From Shouchella clausii (GTDB taxonomy: Bacteria > Bacillota > Bacilli > Bacillales > Bacillaceae_D): a stretch of 64,000 nt of DNA. The first letter of the stretch is position 1; every line of letters begins with the position of its first letter. The notes beneath the pieces were generated by a model, which searched no databases, had not been told where the DNA came from, and saw only the letters and a program-made list of their open reading frames with translations. Below, piece by piece: positions 26,237-36,064 of this stretch. The position numbers and the translations under genes were made by a program. The stretch lies in contig NZ_CP019985.1 of assembly GCF_002250115.1 (NCBI RefSeq), positions 1,240,001 to 1,304,000 on the forward strand, in the 5' to 3' direction.

Positions 26237-26776
26237 CTACTGCTCCATTTGCCTAGCCAAAAAGCCAGCTGCGGTTTCAGCCATTTTTTGTTCAAGATTG
26301 CCGTTCAATGGTTCATTTTTAGAGAAGATCACCACTGTACCAATGGGATCGCCGCCCGCAATGATTGGCGCGACAACGTATCCTTGATAATCGTCTTTGT
26401 GATCGCCAACAAGGTTGTATTCACCAGCATTGGCTTCCAAGTAAGATTTACGCTCTACCATAGCAGACTCAACCGCATCGCCAATTGCCTTATTGGCAAA
26501 TTCTTTCTTTGGCGCCCCCGCTACAGCAATATACGTATCACGATCCGAGATGAGTACATTTTGATTTAAGCTATCATAAAGGGCTTCCGCATATTCTTTT
26601 GCAAAATCGCCAAGCTCGGAAATCGGCGAGTATTTTTTCAGAATCACTTCGCCGTCACGATCAACAAATATTTCTAAAGGGTCGCCTTCGCGAATCCGCA
26701 ACGTGCGCCGTATTTCTTTCGGGATGACCACTCTCCCGAGATCGTCAATGCGTCGTACAATTCCTGTTGCTTTCAT
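26237..26776 (-). CDS. spoVT: stage V sporulation protein T, AbrB-type regulator with GAF domain
   Basis: SpoVT tunes SigG-dependent forespore genes. The 179-residue protein has an N-terminal AbrB swapped-hairpin DNA-binding domain (MKATGIVRRIDDLGRVVIPKEIRRTLRIREGD) and a C-terminal GAF-like domain (about 60-178). It lies beside mfd, as in B. subtilis. A close match to a SigG promoter lies about 80 bp upstream. AbrB itself is encoded at 55443 in this same window. Confidence 0.97.
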   Translation of the reverse strand: MKATGIVRRIDDLGRVVIPKEIRRTLRIREGDPLEIFVDRDGEVILKKYSPISELGDFAKEYAEALYDSLNQNVLISDRDTYIAVAGAPKKEFANKAIGDAVESAMVERKSYLEANAGEYNLVGDHKDDYQGYVVAPIIAGGDPIGTVVIFSKNEPLNGNLEQKMAETAAGFLARQMEQ

Positions 26777-26853
26777 AAGAAGAGCCTCACTTTCTGAAGG
26801 TGTTTACACAGAATGATACAAATCAGAAGAATACATTCAATGGGGTGTAAATG

Positions 26854-26883
26854 TAGTATTCTTCCGTTTCCATGAACTATTCA
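26854..26883 (-). promoter_or_regulatory. SigG promoter of spoVT
   Basis: On the minus strand TGAATA (26878-26883), a perfect match to the SigG -35 TGMATW, is followed after 17 bp by AATACTA (26854-26860), one mismatch from CATACTA. Confidence 0.75.
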
Positions 26884-26950
26884 CCAGCGATTGAATTATT
26901 TTGTAATCTTTTTCGAAAGGAGGCTCTTAAAGCGGAAAATAGGACTAGCC

Positions 26951-29900
26951 TTACGACGCGGACATCGCTTTCTTTGACTTGTCAGCACGGATCAATGCTT
27001 CCAGTAATTCAATGATGTACGCAAGCAATGTTTCATCAGATAGTTGCTTTGTCTTAATAACCAGTTTGATTTGGCTTCCTTGTGAGCCGATGCTAACATC
27101 ACGACCGATTTTTTGGGCAGCATCGACAAGTGTTGCAACATGGATGCGATTGGTTGTTTCCTCTGTCAATAAAATCGTAACGGCGTCTTTGCCTTCTGTA
27201 ATTTTCTCAACTTTTTCTTGATCGGCAATCAGCTTAATTTTTGTCATTTCAAAAAGATAAGCGACTTGTTTTGGATATTCGCCGAAACGATCAACGAGCT
27301 CATCTTGCAAGTCAGCGATTTCTTCTAACGTTTCCACGCCTTTAAAGCGCTTGTACATCTCGATTTTTTGTTTCGCGTCAGGAATATACCGCTCTGGAAT
27401 GTAGGCGTCAATATTTACATTCAGCTCCGCCTTAAATGGCGGTTCTTTCGGTTTTTCCCCTTTCCGTTCCTCAATTGCTTCTTTCAACATTTGCGAATAC
27501 AAGTCAAACCCGACAGAGTCAATAAAACCATGCTGTTGGGACCCTAACAAGTTTCCGGCACCGCGGATCGTTAAATCACGCATCGCTATTTTAAAGCCTG
27601 AGCCAAGCTCAGTAAATTCTTTGATTGCCTGTAGGCGCTTCTCAGCCACTTCGGTTAACACTTTGTCAGGCTGGTACGTAAAATACGAGTATGCCACCCG
27701 GTTCGAGCGACCAACACGCCCGCGGATTTGATAAAGTTGGGACAAGCCCATCTTGTCAGCGTTGCAAACAATGAGCGTATTCACGTTTGGAATGTCAACG
27801 CCTGTTTCGATAATGGTTGTCGTTACGAGCACATCGCTTTCCCCTTCAAGGAAATCCAAAATGATCGATTCGAGTTCGCGCTCATTCATTTGCCCATGTG
27901 CATAGCTTACTCTTGCGTCAGGGACGAGCGTAGAAATTTGCTCCGTCATCCGCTCAATGTCTTCTACACGGTTATAGAGGACATACACTTGGCCACCACG
28001 GCTTAGTTCACGTTCGATCGCCTCGCGTACAATGGCTGGATTAAACTCAACAACATACGTTTGGACAGGAAAGCGGTTTTCTGGTGGCGTCTCAATAACC
28101 GATAAATCACGCACACCGAGCATCGACATATGGAGAGTTCGCGGAATCGGCGTCGCTGTCAACGTCAGCACATCGATATTGGCCTTCATGCGTTTGATTT
28201 TCTCTTTATGGGTAACGCCAAAACGCTGTTCTTCATCGACGATCAATAATCCCAAGTCTTTAAACTGTACGTCTTTTGAAAGCAGACGATGCGTACCGAC
28301 GACCAAATCTACAGATCCTGCTTTTAAGCCTTTCAGCACTTCAGTTTGCTCTTTTCGTGAACGGAAACGGCTTAAAACGCCAACTGTAATCGGAAAGTCA
28401 GAAAATCGTTCTGAAATCGTTTCAAAATGCTGTTGCGCTAAAATCGTTGTCGGTACTAAAATGGCGACTTGCTTGCCATCCATTATCGCCTTAAAGGCAG
28501 CACGAATCGCCACTTCCGTTTTTCCGTACCCAACATCGCCGCACAATAGGCGATCCATTGGCCGTTGCTTTTCCATGTCTTCCTTAATTTCCTTAATGGC
28601 CCGCAACTGGTCTTCCGTTTCCTGGTACGGGAATGAGCTTTCAAACTCAGCTTGTTCCGGACCGTCAGGAGAAAAGCGGTGGCCAACACTTGCTTCACGT
28701 TCTGCATACAGCTTAATCAAATCATCAGCAATGTCTTCAACCGAAGATTGGACTTTCTTTTTTACTTTTTTCCAATCGCTTCCTCCGAGTGCATAAATCT
28801 TCGGATCTTTTTCTTCTGTTCCGACATATTTCTGCACTTGGTCAATTTGTTCGACGGGCACATAGAGCTTGTCATTGCCCGCATAGCGCAAATTTAAATA
28901 GTCTTTATGGACGCCATTGATTTCAAGCGTCTCGACGCCTAAATATTTACCGACACCATGATTCGTATGAACGACCAAGTCGCCAACAGCTAATTCGGAA
29001 TAGCTTTTAATCCGCTCAGCGTTTGATAGCTTTTGCCGACGCTTAGGACGTTTCGCCCGCTTTGAAAATACTTCCTCTTCAGTAACGACGACAAGTTTCT
29101 GTTCGGATAGCTCAAACCCGGTGTGCAGGTGCCCTGTATAAATTTGCACTTTACCAGGAGTCAAATCCGTTATCGCCTCAATCAAATGGGCATCGATTTT
29201 TTCATCTTCTAAATTTAAAGCAAGCCGATTGGCACGGTCCTCTGTTCCGGCAATGAACAAAACGGTGTAATCGTTTGAAAGCCAGCGATTGACTTCGGAA
29301 GTAAGCAAATCCATTTGCCCATGGAAATTTTGCATTGACTTACATGACAAGTTAATGATTTGCTCTGGCTTCGTGGAAGGCACTTGTTTTTGGAAAAGCG
29401 ACGTATAAAGAACCGGCTGCGGCGCCTGTTGCAGCCTTGCAAGGGCATCAAGGGACAATTGCGTACCGTGGACGATGCTCCCTTGTTCAAGCATCGCCGT
29501 ATGCCATTCTGCCTCTTCTTTTTGCAAGTGTTCAGCCATTTCTTTGACGCGATTCATTTCGTCAACCCAGACAAACGCATTCTCTGGCATATAAGACAAT
29601 AACGATTGCGGCGTTTCATAATAAAGCGACATGTATTTATACATGCCTTCAAACGTAGCCGATTGCTTCAGTTGGGCAATTTCAAAAGGAATATGTTCTT
29701 GTAATTTATCCCGCGTTTGTTTGCTTGATACTTTTTTTAGCGTTGCCTCATATTTTTCTTCCAACAACTTCGCCCCGTGGCTATAGTGTTGATGATGGAG
29801 CAGCACTTCTTGAGCAGGACCAATTGTTACTTCATCGATCATTCCTTCAGAACGCTGCGTCTCCAATGAAAAGTAGCGCATTGAATCGACTTCTGTATCA

Positions 29901-30493
29901 AACAGCTCAATTCGCAAAGGATGTTCCTTCGTAAGCGGATACAGATCGACAATGCCTCCGCGCACACTAAATTCCCCAGGTGCTGACACCATATCAGACC
30001 TGCGGTAACCCATTGTGACGAAATTTTTTATAAATTCTTCCAAATCACCGATGTCCTCGCCTGTTTTCAAATGGAGCTGGCTGCTTTGCCATAAAGCCTT
30101 TGGCGGCAATAAGCGGCGAATCCCAGCTAGCGGAGCGACGACAATGCCCTTAAAATCTTGGACAAGCGCATTAAGCAAATCCAAGCGCTGCGCTTTCATT
30201 TCCGGGCTGGCGACGGCAATTTCTGCTGAGATGAGCTCATTCACAGGATAAAGATAAACTGTGTCCTCATCTAATAATTCAACAAGATCTTCATATATTT
30301 TTTGGGCTTGGTATAAATTATGGGTAACCACGAGTTGGCTTCTTCCTGTTTCCCTGAATAACGCAGCGCTTACAACCGTGCGAGCGGAACCGGTCAGGCC
30401 AGTAAGAAGTTGCTCATTCATTTCATTTTCAATACCCTTTGCAACAGCGCGCACTTCTTTTACGCTGCCCACCAATTGCTGCAATCCTAACAT
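26951..30493 (-). CDS. mfd: transcription-repair coupling factor
   Basis: Mfd displaces stalled RNA polymerase at DNA lesions and recruits UvrA. The 1180-residue protein has the N-terminal UvrB-like region, the CarD-type polymerase-interacting domain (AVGDLVVHTNHGVGKYLGVETLEINGVHKDYL), the RecG-like helicase with Walker A LLCGDVGYGKTEVA and the DEEQRFGV box, and the C-terminal TRCF domain. AGGGGGA precedes the ATG. Fin and pth lie upstream as in B. subtilis. Confidence 0.98.
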   Translation of the reverse strand: MLGLQQLVGSVKEVRAVAKGIENEMNEQLLTGLTGSARTVVSAALFRETGRSQLVVTHNLYQAQKIYEDLVELLDEDTVYLYPVNELISAEIAVASPEMKAQRLDLLNALVQDFKGIVVAPLAGIRRLLPPKALWQSSQLHLKTGEDIGDLEEFIKNFVTMGYRRSDMVSAPGEFSVRGGIVDLYPLTKEHPLRIELFDTEVDSMRYFSLETQRSEGMIDEVTIGPAQEVLLHHQHYSHGAKLLEEKYEATLKKVSSKQTRDKLQEHIPFEIAQLKQSATFEGMYKYMSLYYETPQSLLSYMPENAFVWVDEMNRVKEMAEHLQKEEAEWHTAMLEQGSIVHGTQLSLDALARLQQAPQPVLYTSLFQKQVPSTKPEQIINLSCKSMQNFHGQMDLLTSEVNRWLSNDYTVLFIAGTEDRANRLALNLEDEKIDAHLIEAITDLTPGKVQIYTGHLHTGFELSEQKLVVVTEEEVFSKRAKRPKRRQKLSNAERIKSYSELAVGDLVVHTNHGVGKYLGVETLEINGVHKDYLNLRYAGNDKLYVPVEQIDQVQKYVGTEEKDPKIYALGGSDWKKVKKKVQSSVEDIADDLIKLYAEREASVGHRFSPDGPEQAEFESSFPYQETEDQLRAIKEIKEDMEKQRPMDRLLCGDVGYGKTEVAIRAAFKAIMDGKQVAILVPTTILAQQHFETISERFSDFPITVGVLSRFRSRKEQTEVLKGLKAGSVDLVVGTHRLLSKDVQFKDLGLLIVDEEQRFGVTHKEKIKRMKANIDVLTLTATPIPRTLHMSMLGVRDLSVIETPPENRFPVQTYVVEFNPAIVREAIERELSRGGQVYVLYNRVEDIERMTEQISTLVPDARVSYAHGQMNERELESIILDFLEGESDVLVTTTIIETGVDIPNVNTLIVCNADKMGLSQLYQIRGRVGRSNRVAYSYFTYQPDKVLTEVAEKRLQAIKEFTELGSGFKIAMRDLTIRGAGNLLGSQQHGFIDSVGFDLYSQMLKEAIEERKGEKPKEPPFKAELNVNIDAYIPERYIPDAKQKIEMYKRFKGVETLEEIADLQDELVDRFGEYPKQVAYLFEMTKIKLIADQEKVEKITEGKDAVTILLTEETTNRIHVATLVDAAQKIGRDVSIGSQGSQIKLVIKTKQLSDETLLAYIIELLEALIRADKSKKAMSAS

Positions 30494-30691
30494 CTTTTAT
30501 TTCCCCCTGAATTTCTTCTCTTCGCGTATTCACATAAGCGGACAAACAAGTCGAGACGCGTTAAAGAAACCCCGAGCGCCGTACGTATTTTTACGGATAC
30601 ATACTCGACTTTTTAACGATAACTCCTTAAAGGAACTTGCTTATTGCTACTCATTGACAGCGCTGAATATGCCAATGCATCTTATGAACGG
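30494..30691. other. intergenic stretch between mfd and the fin terminator
   Basis: About 200 bp with no convincing open frame. It presumably holds the mfd promoter, but no good SigA pair was found. Short inverted repeats such as CGTACGTATTTTTACGG are present, without a clear role. Confidence 0.5.
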
Positions 30692-30723
30692 AAAAATGCT
30701 TTGGTTAAAAAGCTGACCAAAGC
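30692..30723 (-). terminator. terminator after fin
   Basis: On the minus strand GCTTTGGT and ACCAAAGC form an 8-bp stem followed by ATTTTTCC, about 40 bp beyond the fin stop. Confidence 0.7.
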
Positions 30724-30764
30724 GTTGGTATTTTTGTTCTTTCTATAAACGAAGCCGCCTCTTT

Positions 30765-30992
30765 TCAATGGATGAAATACGGGTAACTATACAGCTGAGG
30801 ATTATCACTCAACGCTGTATAGCAATCTTCACATATGGCCTTCACATGTATATCACCATTCTCGGAGTAAGTCAATAGTTCGTCTTTTTCCATTTCATTC
30901 AATTCATGAAAACCTAAGTCAGCTTCGGTTGCGTTTTCAAATACAACACCGATCGTCTGTCCACAATGGCGGCAGCCATAGTATACAGCCAT
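30765..30992 (-). CDS. fin: anti-SigF factor Fin
   Basis: Fin inhibits SigF during the switch to SigG in the forespore. The 75-residue protein has two zinc-binding pairs, CRHC near the N-terminus and CEDC near the C-terminus, with the conserved LTYSENGDIHVKAICEDCY segment. It lies between pth and mfd, exactly as B. subtilis yabK. GAGGTGG precedes the ATG. The upstream sequence matches both SigF and SigG consensus. Confidence 0.93.
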   Translation of the reverse strand: MAVYYGCRHCGQTIGVVFENATEADLGFHELNEMEKDELLTYSENGDIHVKAICEDCYTALSDNPQLYSYPYFIH

Positions 30993-31022
30993 TTTCCCAC
31001 CTCTTTTTCACACTTGATTTTC

Positions 31023-31053
31023 ATAGTATGGGCAAAAAAGATGGAAAATATCC
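31023..31053 (-). promoter_or_regulatory. overlapping SigF/SigG promoter of fin
   Basis: On the minus strand GCCCATACTA contains a perfect SigG -10 CATACTA and is one mismatch from the SigF -10 GGNNANAMTW. GGATA lies 15 bp upstream of it, close to the SigF -35 GYATA; CGGATA gives a weaker SigG -35 at 18 bp. Confidence 0.6.
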
Positions 31054-31158
31054 GAATTCTAGTAGCTGCCCTTTCCCTTGTGCCTCCAACATGGCCCAAG
31101 CCATAGGATAGCTCGTTCATCCACGTCTAGAACGACCGGTTATCGTTGTCAAATCAGA

Positions 31159-31716
31159 TCAGTTAAACGTATTCATCACTTCTAGAAAAGGCTTTTCTAG
31201 CCACGCCTCAATCGCCTTTGCCGATTTTTCAGCTGCTTCATCCATAAAGACCAATTCCTCTTTGCGATACGTATCGAGGACATAATTGACTACAGGCTCA
31301 CCATGTGCAGGCCTGCCTATTCCAACGCGAATACGGTTAAACTCCTCTGTTCCTAAATGAGCTATCAATGATTTAATGCCATTGTGGCCGCCAGCGCTGC
31401 CTTTCTTTCGCAAGCGTATTTTTCCTACAGGCAAGTCGAGATCATCATAAATCACAACAAGCTCGTCGTTGCTGATATTAAAATAATCCATAAACGGGCG
31501 TACAGCTTCGCCTGATAAATTCATATACGTTAACGGCTTTAAAAGAACAACTTTTTCACTACCGATCCGCTTTTCTCCATAAATTGCTTTAAACTTTTGC
31601 TTGTCCAGGGGCAAGTCAAGTTCTTGTGCGCAACGGTCAATAATGTCAAACCCAATATTATGCCGTGTGTGTTCATACTTTTTCCCAGGGTTCCCTAGAC
31701 CCACTACTAACTTCAT
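31159..31716 (-). CDS. pth: peptidyl-tRNA hydrolase
   Basis: Pth recycles tRNA from prematurely released peptidyl-tRNA. The 185-residue protein shows the family blocks VGLGNPGKKYEHTRHNIGFDIID (with the catalytic His), LKPLTYMNLSGEAV, VIYDDLDLPVGKIRLRKKGSAGGHNGIKSL and RIRVGIGRP. B. subtilis calls the gene spoVC. It lies downstream of ctc as there. Confidence 0.97.
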   Translation of the reverse strand: MKLVVGLGNPGKKYEHTRHNIGFDIIDRCAQELDLPLDKQKFKAIYGEKRIGSEKVVLLKPLTYMNLSGEAVRPFMDYFNISNDELVVIYDDLDLPVGKIRLRKKGSAGGHNGIKSLIAHLGTEEFNRIRVGIGRPAHGEPVVNYVLDTYRKEELVFMDEAAEKSAKAIEAWLEKPFLEVMNTFN

Positions 31717-31732
31717 TTGCTACTCCTTTACG

Positions 31733-31764
31733 AAAAAGGCATAACTCACACGAGCCATACCTTT
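31733..31764 (-). terminator. terminator after ctc
   Basis: On the minus strand GGTATGGCTC and GAGTTATGCC pair (with wobbles) around GTGT and are followed by TTTTTCG, 10 bp past the ctc stop. Confidence 0.75.
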
Positions 31765-31773
31765 CCTTTACAC

Positions 31774-32430
31774 TTATTCTACACGGCCTGGCCGATCAAG
31801 GTTATCGTCATTCCGTTCTCCTGTCGCTTCCACTGATTCTGCCGTCGTATTGTCTTCCTCTGTTGCATCTGGATCTTCAGTAACCGTCGGCGGTGTTACC
31901 GTTACAACCGTCTCCTCGTCTTCATTGACGATCGTAACAGGCACATTGGCACGAATGTCAGAAACAGAAAGGCTGTCGCCAATGTTTAAATTTGAAATAT
32001 CAACTGTTATTGCTTCCGGAATGTCAGCAGGAAGGCAATTGACCGTTATTTCATAAAGCAAGTGGTTGACGATGCCGCCTTCCTTCGCTCCCGGCGCATC
32101 CCCCTCTAAATGGACAGGGACATTCGCATCCCGTTCTTCATTCATATCAACTTCAAAAAAATCAACGTGCATATACTGATTGTTGAGAGGATCGATTTGT
32201 ACTTCTTGAACCATGACATGATGTTTGCCGCCGTTCTCTAATTGAAGGTCAAATAAGCCATTTTGGCCGACATCGCGGAATGTCTTTAAAAAGGCGACAG
32301 CTTCTACCGATACAGGTGTGCTTTTAACCTTTTTGCCATATAATACGCCAGGGACATGCCCTTGATTACGAAGTTCTTTTGTTTGGTGTGCTTTTTGGTC
32401 TTTGCGTTCACGAGCATTCAATACGGTCAT
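31774..32430 (-). CDS. ctc: general stress protein Ctc, bacterial L25/TL5 family
   Basis: This 5S rRNA-binding ribosomal protein of the L25/TL5 family has the N-terminal L25 domain (HQTKELRNQGHVPGVLYGKKVKSTPVSV) and the TL5 C-terminal beta domain. An acidic low-complexity tail ends the 218-residue chain, as in B. subtilis Ctc. It lies between prs and pth. A strong SigB promoter match upstream supports general-stress induction. Confidence 0.95.
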   Translation of the reverse strand: MTVLNARERKDQKAHQTKELRNQGHVPGVLYGKKVKSTPVSVEAVAFLKTFRDVGQNGLFDLQLENGGKHHVMVQEVQIDPLNNQYMHVDFFEVDMNEERDANVPVHLEGDAPGAKEGGIVNHLLYEITVNCLPADIPEAITVDISNLNIGDSLSVSDIRANVPVTIVNEDEETVVTVTPPTVTEDPDATEEDNTTAESVEATGERNDDNLDRPGRVE

Positions 32431-32475
32431 GATCTTTCACCTCTACTGTAAGATTTAACACAACTACTTACATGT

Positions 32476-32501
32476 GTTCCCTCATAGCTTGGTTTTCAAA
32501 C
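32476..32501 (-). promoter_or_regulatory. SigB promoter of ctc
   Basis: On the minus strand GTTTGA (32496-32501) and GGGAAC (32476-32481) are 14 bp apart, close to the SigB consensus GTTTAA-N14-GGGTAT of the B. subtilis ctc promoter. The -10 is 46 bp upstream of the start codon. Confidence 0.7.
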
Positions 32502-32549
32502 AGACATGGATCGTTTTTCCCCGTGACCTTCTGACATCAGCAGCTAACC

Positions 32550-33500
32550 TTAATCAAAAAGCGTTGACACCGACGCGTCTTCATGGACGCGGATAATCGC
32601 TTCAGCCATCAAGCCGGCAACAGAAAGTTGCGTAATGTTTTCCCCTTTTTGCTTTTCATTTAGGGCAATCGTATTGGTTACGACTAGCTCTTTTATTTTA
32701 GAATTGCTAATACGTTCGATAGCCGGACCCGACAAAACCGGATGTGTACAGCACGCGTACACTTCTGTAGCCCCTTGCTCTACTAATGCATTCGCCGCAA
32801 GTGTAATCGTTCCTGCCGTATCAATAATATCGTCAATAATAATAGCTGTTTTTCCTTCAATATTGCCGACAATATTCATTACTTCTGAAACATTTGGTTT
32901 CGGGCGGCGCTTATCAATAATGGCAATTGGCGCTTTTAAGCGGTCCGCCATTTTTCTCGCGCGTACAACACCGCCGTGGTCAGGCGATACAACAACAATA
33001 TCATCAAGCTTTTTGCTCTCAAAGTAATCAGACAAGAGCGGAACGCCCATTAGCTGGTCAACTGGAATGTCAAAAAACCCTTGGATTTGCGTAGCATGTA
33101 AATCAATGGTCAACACGCGGGTTGCCCCTGCTGTTTCAAGTAAATTGGCAACGAGTTTGGCGGTAATTGGCTCTCGCGCCCGCGCTTTCCTGTCTTGGCG
33201 CGCATAGCCGTAATAAGGGATCACAACATTTATCGTCCGTGCTGAAGCCCGTTTCACTGCGTCAATCATAATGAGGAGCTCCATTAAATGTTCGTTGGCT
33301 GGAGCCGACGTCGATTGAATCAAATAGACATCACAGCCGCGGATGCTTTCTTCAATGTTAATTTGCACTTCTCCGTCGCTAAACCGCATCACTGAGTTCT
33401 TTCCAAGTGAGACGCCGATGTGACGGGCAATCTCTTCAGCCAACCCTTTATTAGAATTGAGCGTAAACACCTTTAAGCTTGGATCGCTGTAATTTGCCAT
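32550..33500 (-). CDS. prs: ribose-phosphate pyrophosphokinase
   Basis: Prs makes PRPP from ribose 5-phosphate and ATP. The 316-residue protein has the [18 protein letters not shown] metal-binding segment, [20 protein letters not shown] and the PRPP loop [14 protein letters not shown]. The ATG at 33500 ([12 protein letters not shown]) is chosen because GGAGGT lies upstream and because the longer frame would run into glmU. It is 25 bp downstream of the glmU stop. Confidence 0.97.
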   Translation of the reverse strand: MANYSDPSLKVFTLNSNKGLAEEIARHIGVSLGKNSVMRFSDGEVQINIEESIRGCDVYLIQSTSAPANEHLMELLIMIDAVKRASARTINVVIPYYGYARQDRKARAREPITAKLVANLLETAGATRVLTIDLHATQIQGFFDIPVDQLMGVPLLSDYFESKKLDDIVVVSPDHGGVVRARKMADRLKAPIAIIDKRRPKPNVSEVMNIVGNIEGKTAIIIDDIIDTAGTITLAANALVEQGATEVYACCTHPVLSGPAIERISNSKIKELVVTNTIALNEKQKGENITQLSVAGLMAEAIIRVHEDASVSTLFD

Positions 33501-33525
33501 TTCGTTGCTTGACCTCCAGTTGTTC

Positions 33526-34890
33526 TTAAACATCTTTTTTCACGTAATTGTCCTTATTTACTTGCCTCGACCTTGCAATCGATAGCGCTTGGCTCGGAAC
33601 ATCATCGGTGATCGTTGAGCCGGCTGCAACAAATGCACGCTCGCCAATCTCCACAGGCGCAATTAAATTTGAGCCTGAACCGACAAAAGCGCCGTCTTTA
33701 ATAATCGTCTTATGTTTATTTTTGCCATCATAATTGACTGTCACGACGCCGCAGCCGACGTTGACATCGCTGCCTACTTCCGCATCGCCTACATAAGTAA
33801 GGTGCGAAACTTTGCTTCCAGTGCCGACGCTTGCCTTTTTTAGTTCGACAAAATTGCCAACACGCACATTTTCTCCAACATCCGAACCAGGGCGGATATG
33901 GGCAAATGGGCCAATCGATGAGCCGTCAGCCACCACGCTGTCGCTTATTACCGAACTGCACACGTGAACGCCTCTGCCAAGCGTTGCAGAAGCGATTTCT
34001 GTACCTGATTCAATCACACAGTCTTCCCCAATAACAGACCGCCCTTTTATGGACGTATTTGGGTAAAGGACCGTATCTTGGCCAATCGATGCGTCTGCAG
34101 AAATATACGTTGTTTGCGGATCAATAATCGTAACGCCTTGGCGCATCCACTCTTCGTTAATGCGCTTGCGCATCGCTGCCTCTGCTTGTGACAGCGCCAC
34201 ACGATCATTCACGCCCATCGTTTCCGAAAGGGTATCTGTTTGGTAAGCTGAAATGGTTTCGCCTTTTTGCCGTAAAATGCCAATCACGTCAGGCAAATAA
34301 TATTCCCCTTGGGCATTTTCATTTTTCACTTCTGCAAGCGCTTCAAACAATGCTTCATTGTCAAAACAGTACGTACCTGTATTCACTTCCGCAATCGCTA
34401 GCTCATCCACAGAAGCATCTTTATGTTCAACAATTTTCTCTACTTGCCTATGGCTTCCGCGAATCACACGGCCATAGCCAGTAGGATCTGGAGCGTGAGC
34501 TGTCAACACAGTTGCTTTGGCTCCGTTTGCTTCATGGGTATCCATTAATTTTTTAATTGTGGCGGCAGTAATCAAAGGGGTGTCACCGCACAGCACAACC
34601 GTTGTGCCTTTTTGGCTTGCCAATAGATGCTCAGCACATTTAACAGCATGGCCTGTACCAAGCTGTTCTGGTTGCATCACAAATTCAATTTTTTCAGTTA
34701 GCGTTTTTTTTACTTCCTCTGCTCCATGCCCCACAATAACCGCTGTTGTATCAAATTCCAATTTGGAAACTTGATCGACTACATGTTCAACCATCGGTTT
34801 GCCACAGACAGGGTGCAGTACTTTATAAAGCTTTGACTTCATACGCGTCCCTTGCCCTGCTGCTAAAATAACCGCAAATCGTCCGCTCAT
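33526..34890 (-). CDS. glmU: bifunctional GlmU (GlcN-1-P acetyltransferase / GlcNAc-1-P uridylyltransferase)
   Basis: GlmU makes UDP-GlcNAc for peptidoglycan. The N-terminal pyrophosphorylase domain opens with [27 protein letters not shown] and the C-terminal half (from about residue 250) is a left-handed beta-helix of hexapeptide repeats ending in acetyltransferase motifs ([36 protein letters not shown]). The length of 454 is typical. It starts after a strong terminator that closes the spoVG transcript, so it probably has its own promoter. Confidence 0.98.
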   Translation of the reverse strand: MSGRFAVILAAGQGTRMKSKLYKVLHPVCGKPMVEHVVDQVSKLEFDTTAVIVGHGAEEVKKTLTEKIEFVMQPEQLGTGHAVKCAEHLLASQKGTTVVLCGDTPLITAATIKKLMDTHEANGAKATVLTAHAPDPTGYGRVIRGSHRQVEKIVEHKDASVDELAIAEVNTGTYCFDNEALFEALAEVKNENAQGEYYLPDVIGILRQKGETISAYQTDTLSETMGVNDRVALSQAEAAMRKRINEEWMRQGVTIIDPQTTYISADASIGQDTVLYPNTSIKGRSVIGEDCVIESGTEIASATLGRGVHVCSSVISDSVVADGSSIGPFAHIRPGSDVGENVRVGNFVELKKASVGTGSKVSHLTYVGDAEVGSDVNVGCGVVTVNYDGKNKHKTIIKDGAFVGSGSNLIAPVEIGERAFVAAGSTITDDVPSQALSIARSRQVNKDNYVKKDV

Positions 34891-34982
34891 TATGTCCCTC
34901 CAGCCAATCCTTTGTCATTAAAACTATACTTTAAAAAATGCGGTATTTCAAGGCATTCCACCGCCTTTACACAGTTTAGGCA

Positions 34983-35039
34983 GTTGCAGTTGTAAAAAGC
35001 CAGCCTACATTTTGCCGGCTGGCTTTTTACAACTGCAAC
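34983..35039. terminator. long bidirectional hairpin between spoVG and glmU
   Basis: GTTGCAGTTGTAAAAAGCC pairs with its complement across TACATTTTGCC, with A and T runs flanking the CCAGCC/GGCTGG core on either strand. It separates the spoVG and glmU transcripts. Confidence 0.85.
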
Positions 35040-35116
35040 ATCCATTTTTGGCCACCCTTTTTAGCGAATGGCTAAAAATGAAAACTCTTACCAAGTTCAG
35101 GAAAGTTCGACGTTCT

Positions 35117-35147
35117 CAAACTGTAGACAAACGGCTCGCTTCTACGT
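35117..35147. repeat. interspersed CAGAC-type element, copy F (degenerate)
   Basis: It contains CTCAAACTGTAGACAAACGGCTCGCTTCTACG, sharing CTGTAGACAAACG and the GCTTCTA segment with the family. It lies in the spoVG 3' flank. Confidence 0.4.
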
Positions 35148-35221
35148 TTTGGAAGCTGAAAACAAGCTATGTGCTAATTCGCACCTTTGCCTAAGTGATT
35201 TTGCCGACTCTTCCGACAACC

Positions 35222-35518
35222 TCAAGAAGCTCCTGCTTCCTCATAATTAGGCGCGTCTTCATATTCGCCTACACGCTCATACTCGTTTATAACGGCAATC
35301 TGGATCTTTTCTCTCGTTTTTGAGGAAATAGGATGGGCAATATCTCTAAATTCGCCGTCAGGCGTCCGCTTGCTTGGCATTGCGACAAAAAGCCCGTTGT
35401 TGCCATCTATTACGCGGATATCATGAACAACAAACTCATGGTCCATTGTAATCGATGCGATTGCACGCATGCGGCCTTCCGTATGGACACGGCGAAGTCT
35501 CACGTCAGTAATTTCCAT
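35222..35518 (-). CDS. spoVG: SpoVG, septation and RNA/DNA-binding regulator
   Basis: The 98-residue protein matches SpoVG throughout ([26 protein letters not shown], then [21 protein letters not shown]). SpoVG affects asymmetric septation and binds nucleic acids. The ATG at 35518 is chosen because AGAGGTGG lies 5 bp upstream; three upstream codons would overlap it. A SigH-type promoter precedes it, as in B. subtilis. Confidence 0.97.
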   Translation of the reverse strand: MEITDVRLRRVHTEGRMRAIASITMDHEFVVHDIRVIDGNNGLFVAMPSKRTPDGEFRDIAHPISSKTREKIQIAVINEYERVGEYEDAPNYEEAGAS

Positions 35519-35553
35519 GTTAGCCACCTCTCTTATTGTTGATCTGTTTAAAC

Positions 35554-35580
35554 AATTCGCGGTAAAAAGAAAATTACCTT
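35554..35580 (-). promoter_or_regulatory. SigH promoter of spoVG
   Basis: On the minus strand AAGGTAATTT (35571-35580) resembles the SigH -35 RWAGGAWWW, and GAATT (35554-35558) the -10 GAAT, with 12 bp between. The -10 lies 36 bp before the start. Confidence 0.6.
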
Positions 35581-35620
35581 CACCTATTTCAAATCTTTTT
35601 TGCTAAACTTTTTTACCAAC

Positions 35621-35653
35621 GAAAAAGCACCTTTTCCCACATGAAAAAGGTGC
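35621..35653 (-). terminator. terminator after ridA
   Basis: On the minus strand GCACCTTTT and AAAAGGTGC form a 9-bp stem followed by TTTTTCG, about 30 bp beyond the ridA stop and upstream of the spoVG promoter. Confidence 0.8.
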
Positions 35654-35679
35654 GTCCAGAATAGTAGAAGATCAGTGTT

Positions 35680-36051
35680 TTAAATGGTTGCAATGACTTC
35701 GACTTCAATTAGTACATCTTTAGGCAGCCGCGCTACTTCCACACATGACCTAGCCGGCTTATGTTCACGGAAATAGCTGCCGTACACTTCATTAATACGG
35801 GGGAAATCGTTCATATCTTTGATGAAAACGGTCGCCTTTACCACTTTTTCAAGTGATGAACCGGCTTCTTCCAATACCGCTTTTACGTTTGCAAACACTT
35901 GATGGGTTTGCTCTTCTACTCCGCCTGTAACTAGTTCACCAGCAGGCGTAAGTGGAATTTGCCCAGATGAGAAGAATAGATTTCCTACAATAATTCCTTG
36001 TGAATAAGGGCCGATTGCAGCCGGCGCTTCATTGGTATGCACGACTTTCAT
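35680..36051 (-). CDS. ridA: RidA-family enamine/imine deaminase (YabJ)
   Basis: The 123-residue protein has the RidA fold: [33 protein letters not shown], with the catalytic Arg in [24 protein letters not shown]. RidA hydrolyses reactive 2-aminoacrylate-type enamines. It is 13 bp downstream of purR, the order seen in B. subtilis, where YabJ was linked to purine regulation. Confidence 0.96.
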   Translation of the reverse strand: MKVVHTNEAPAAIGPYSQGIIVGNLFFSSGQIPLTPAGELVTGGVEEQTHQVFANVKAVLEEAGSSLEKVVKATVFIKDMNDFPRINEVYGSYFREHKPARSCVEVARLPKDVLIEVEVIATI

Positions 36052-36064
36052 AAAGCAGCCTCCT

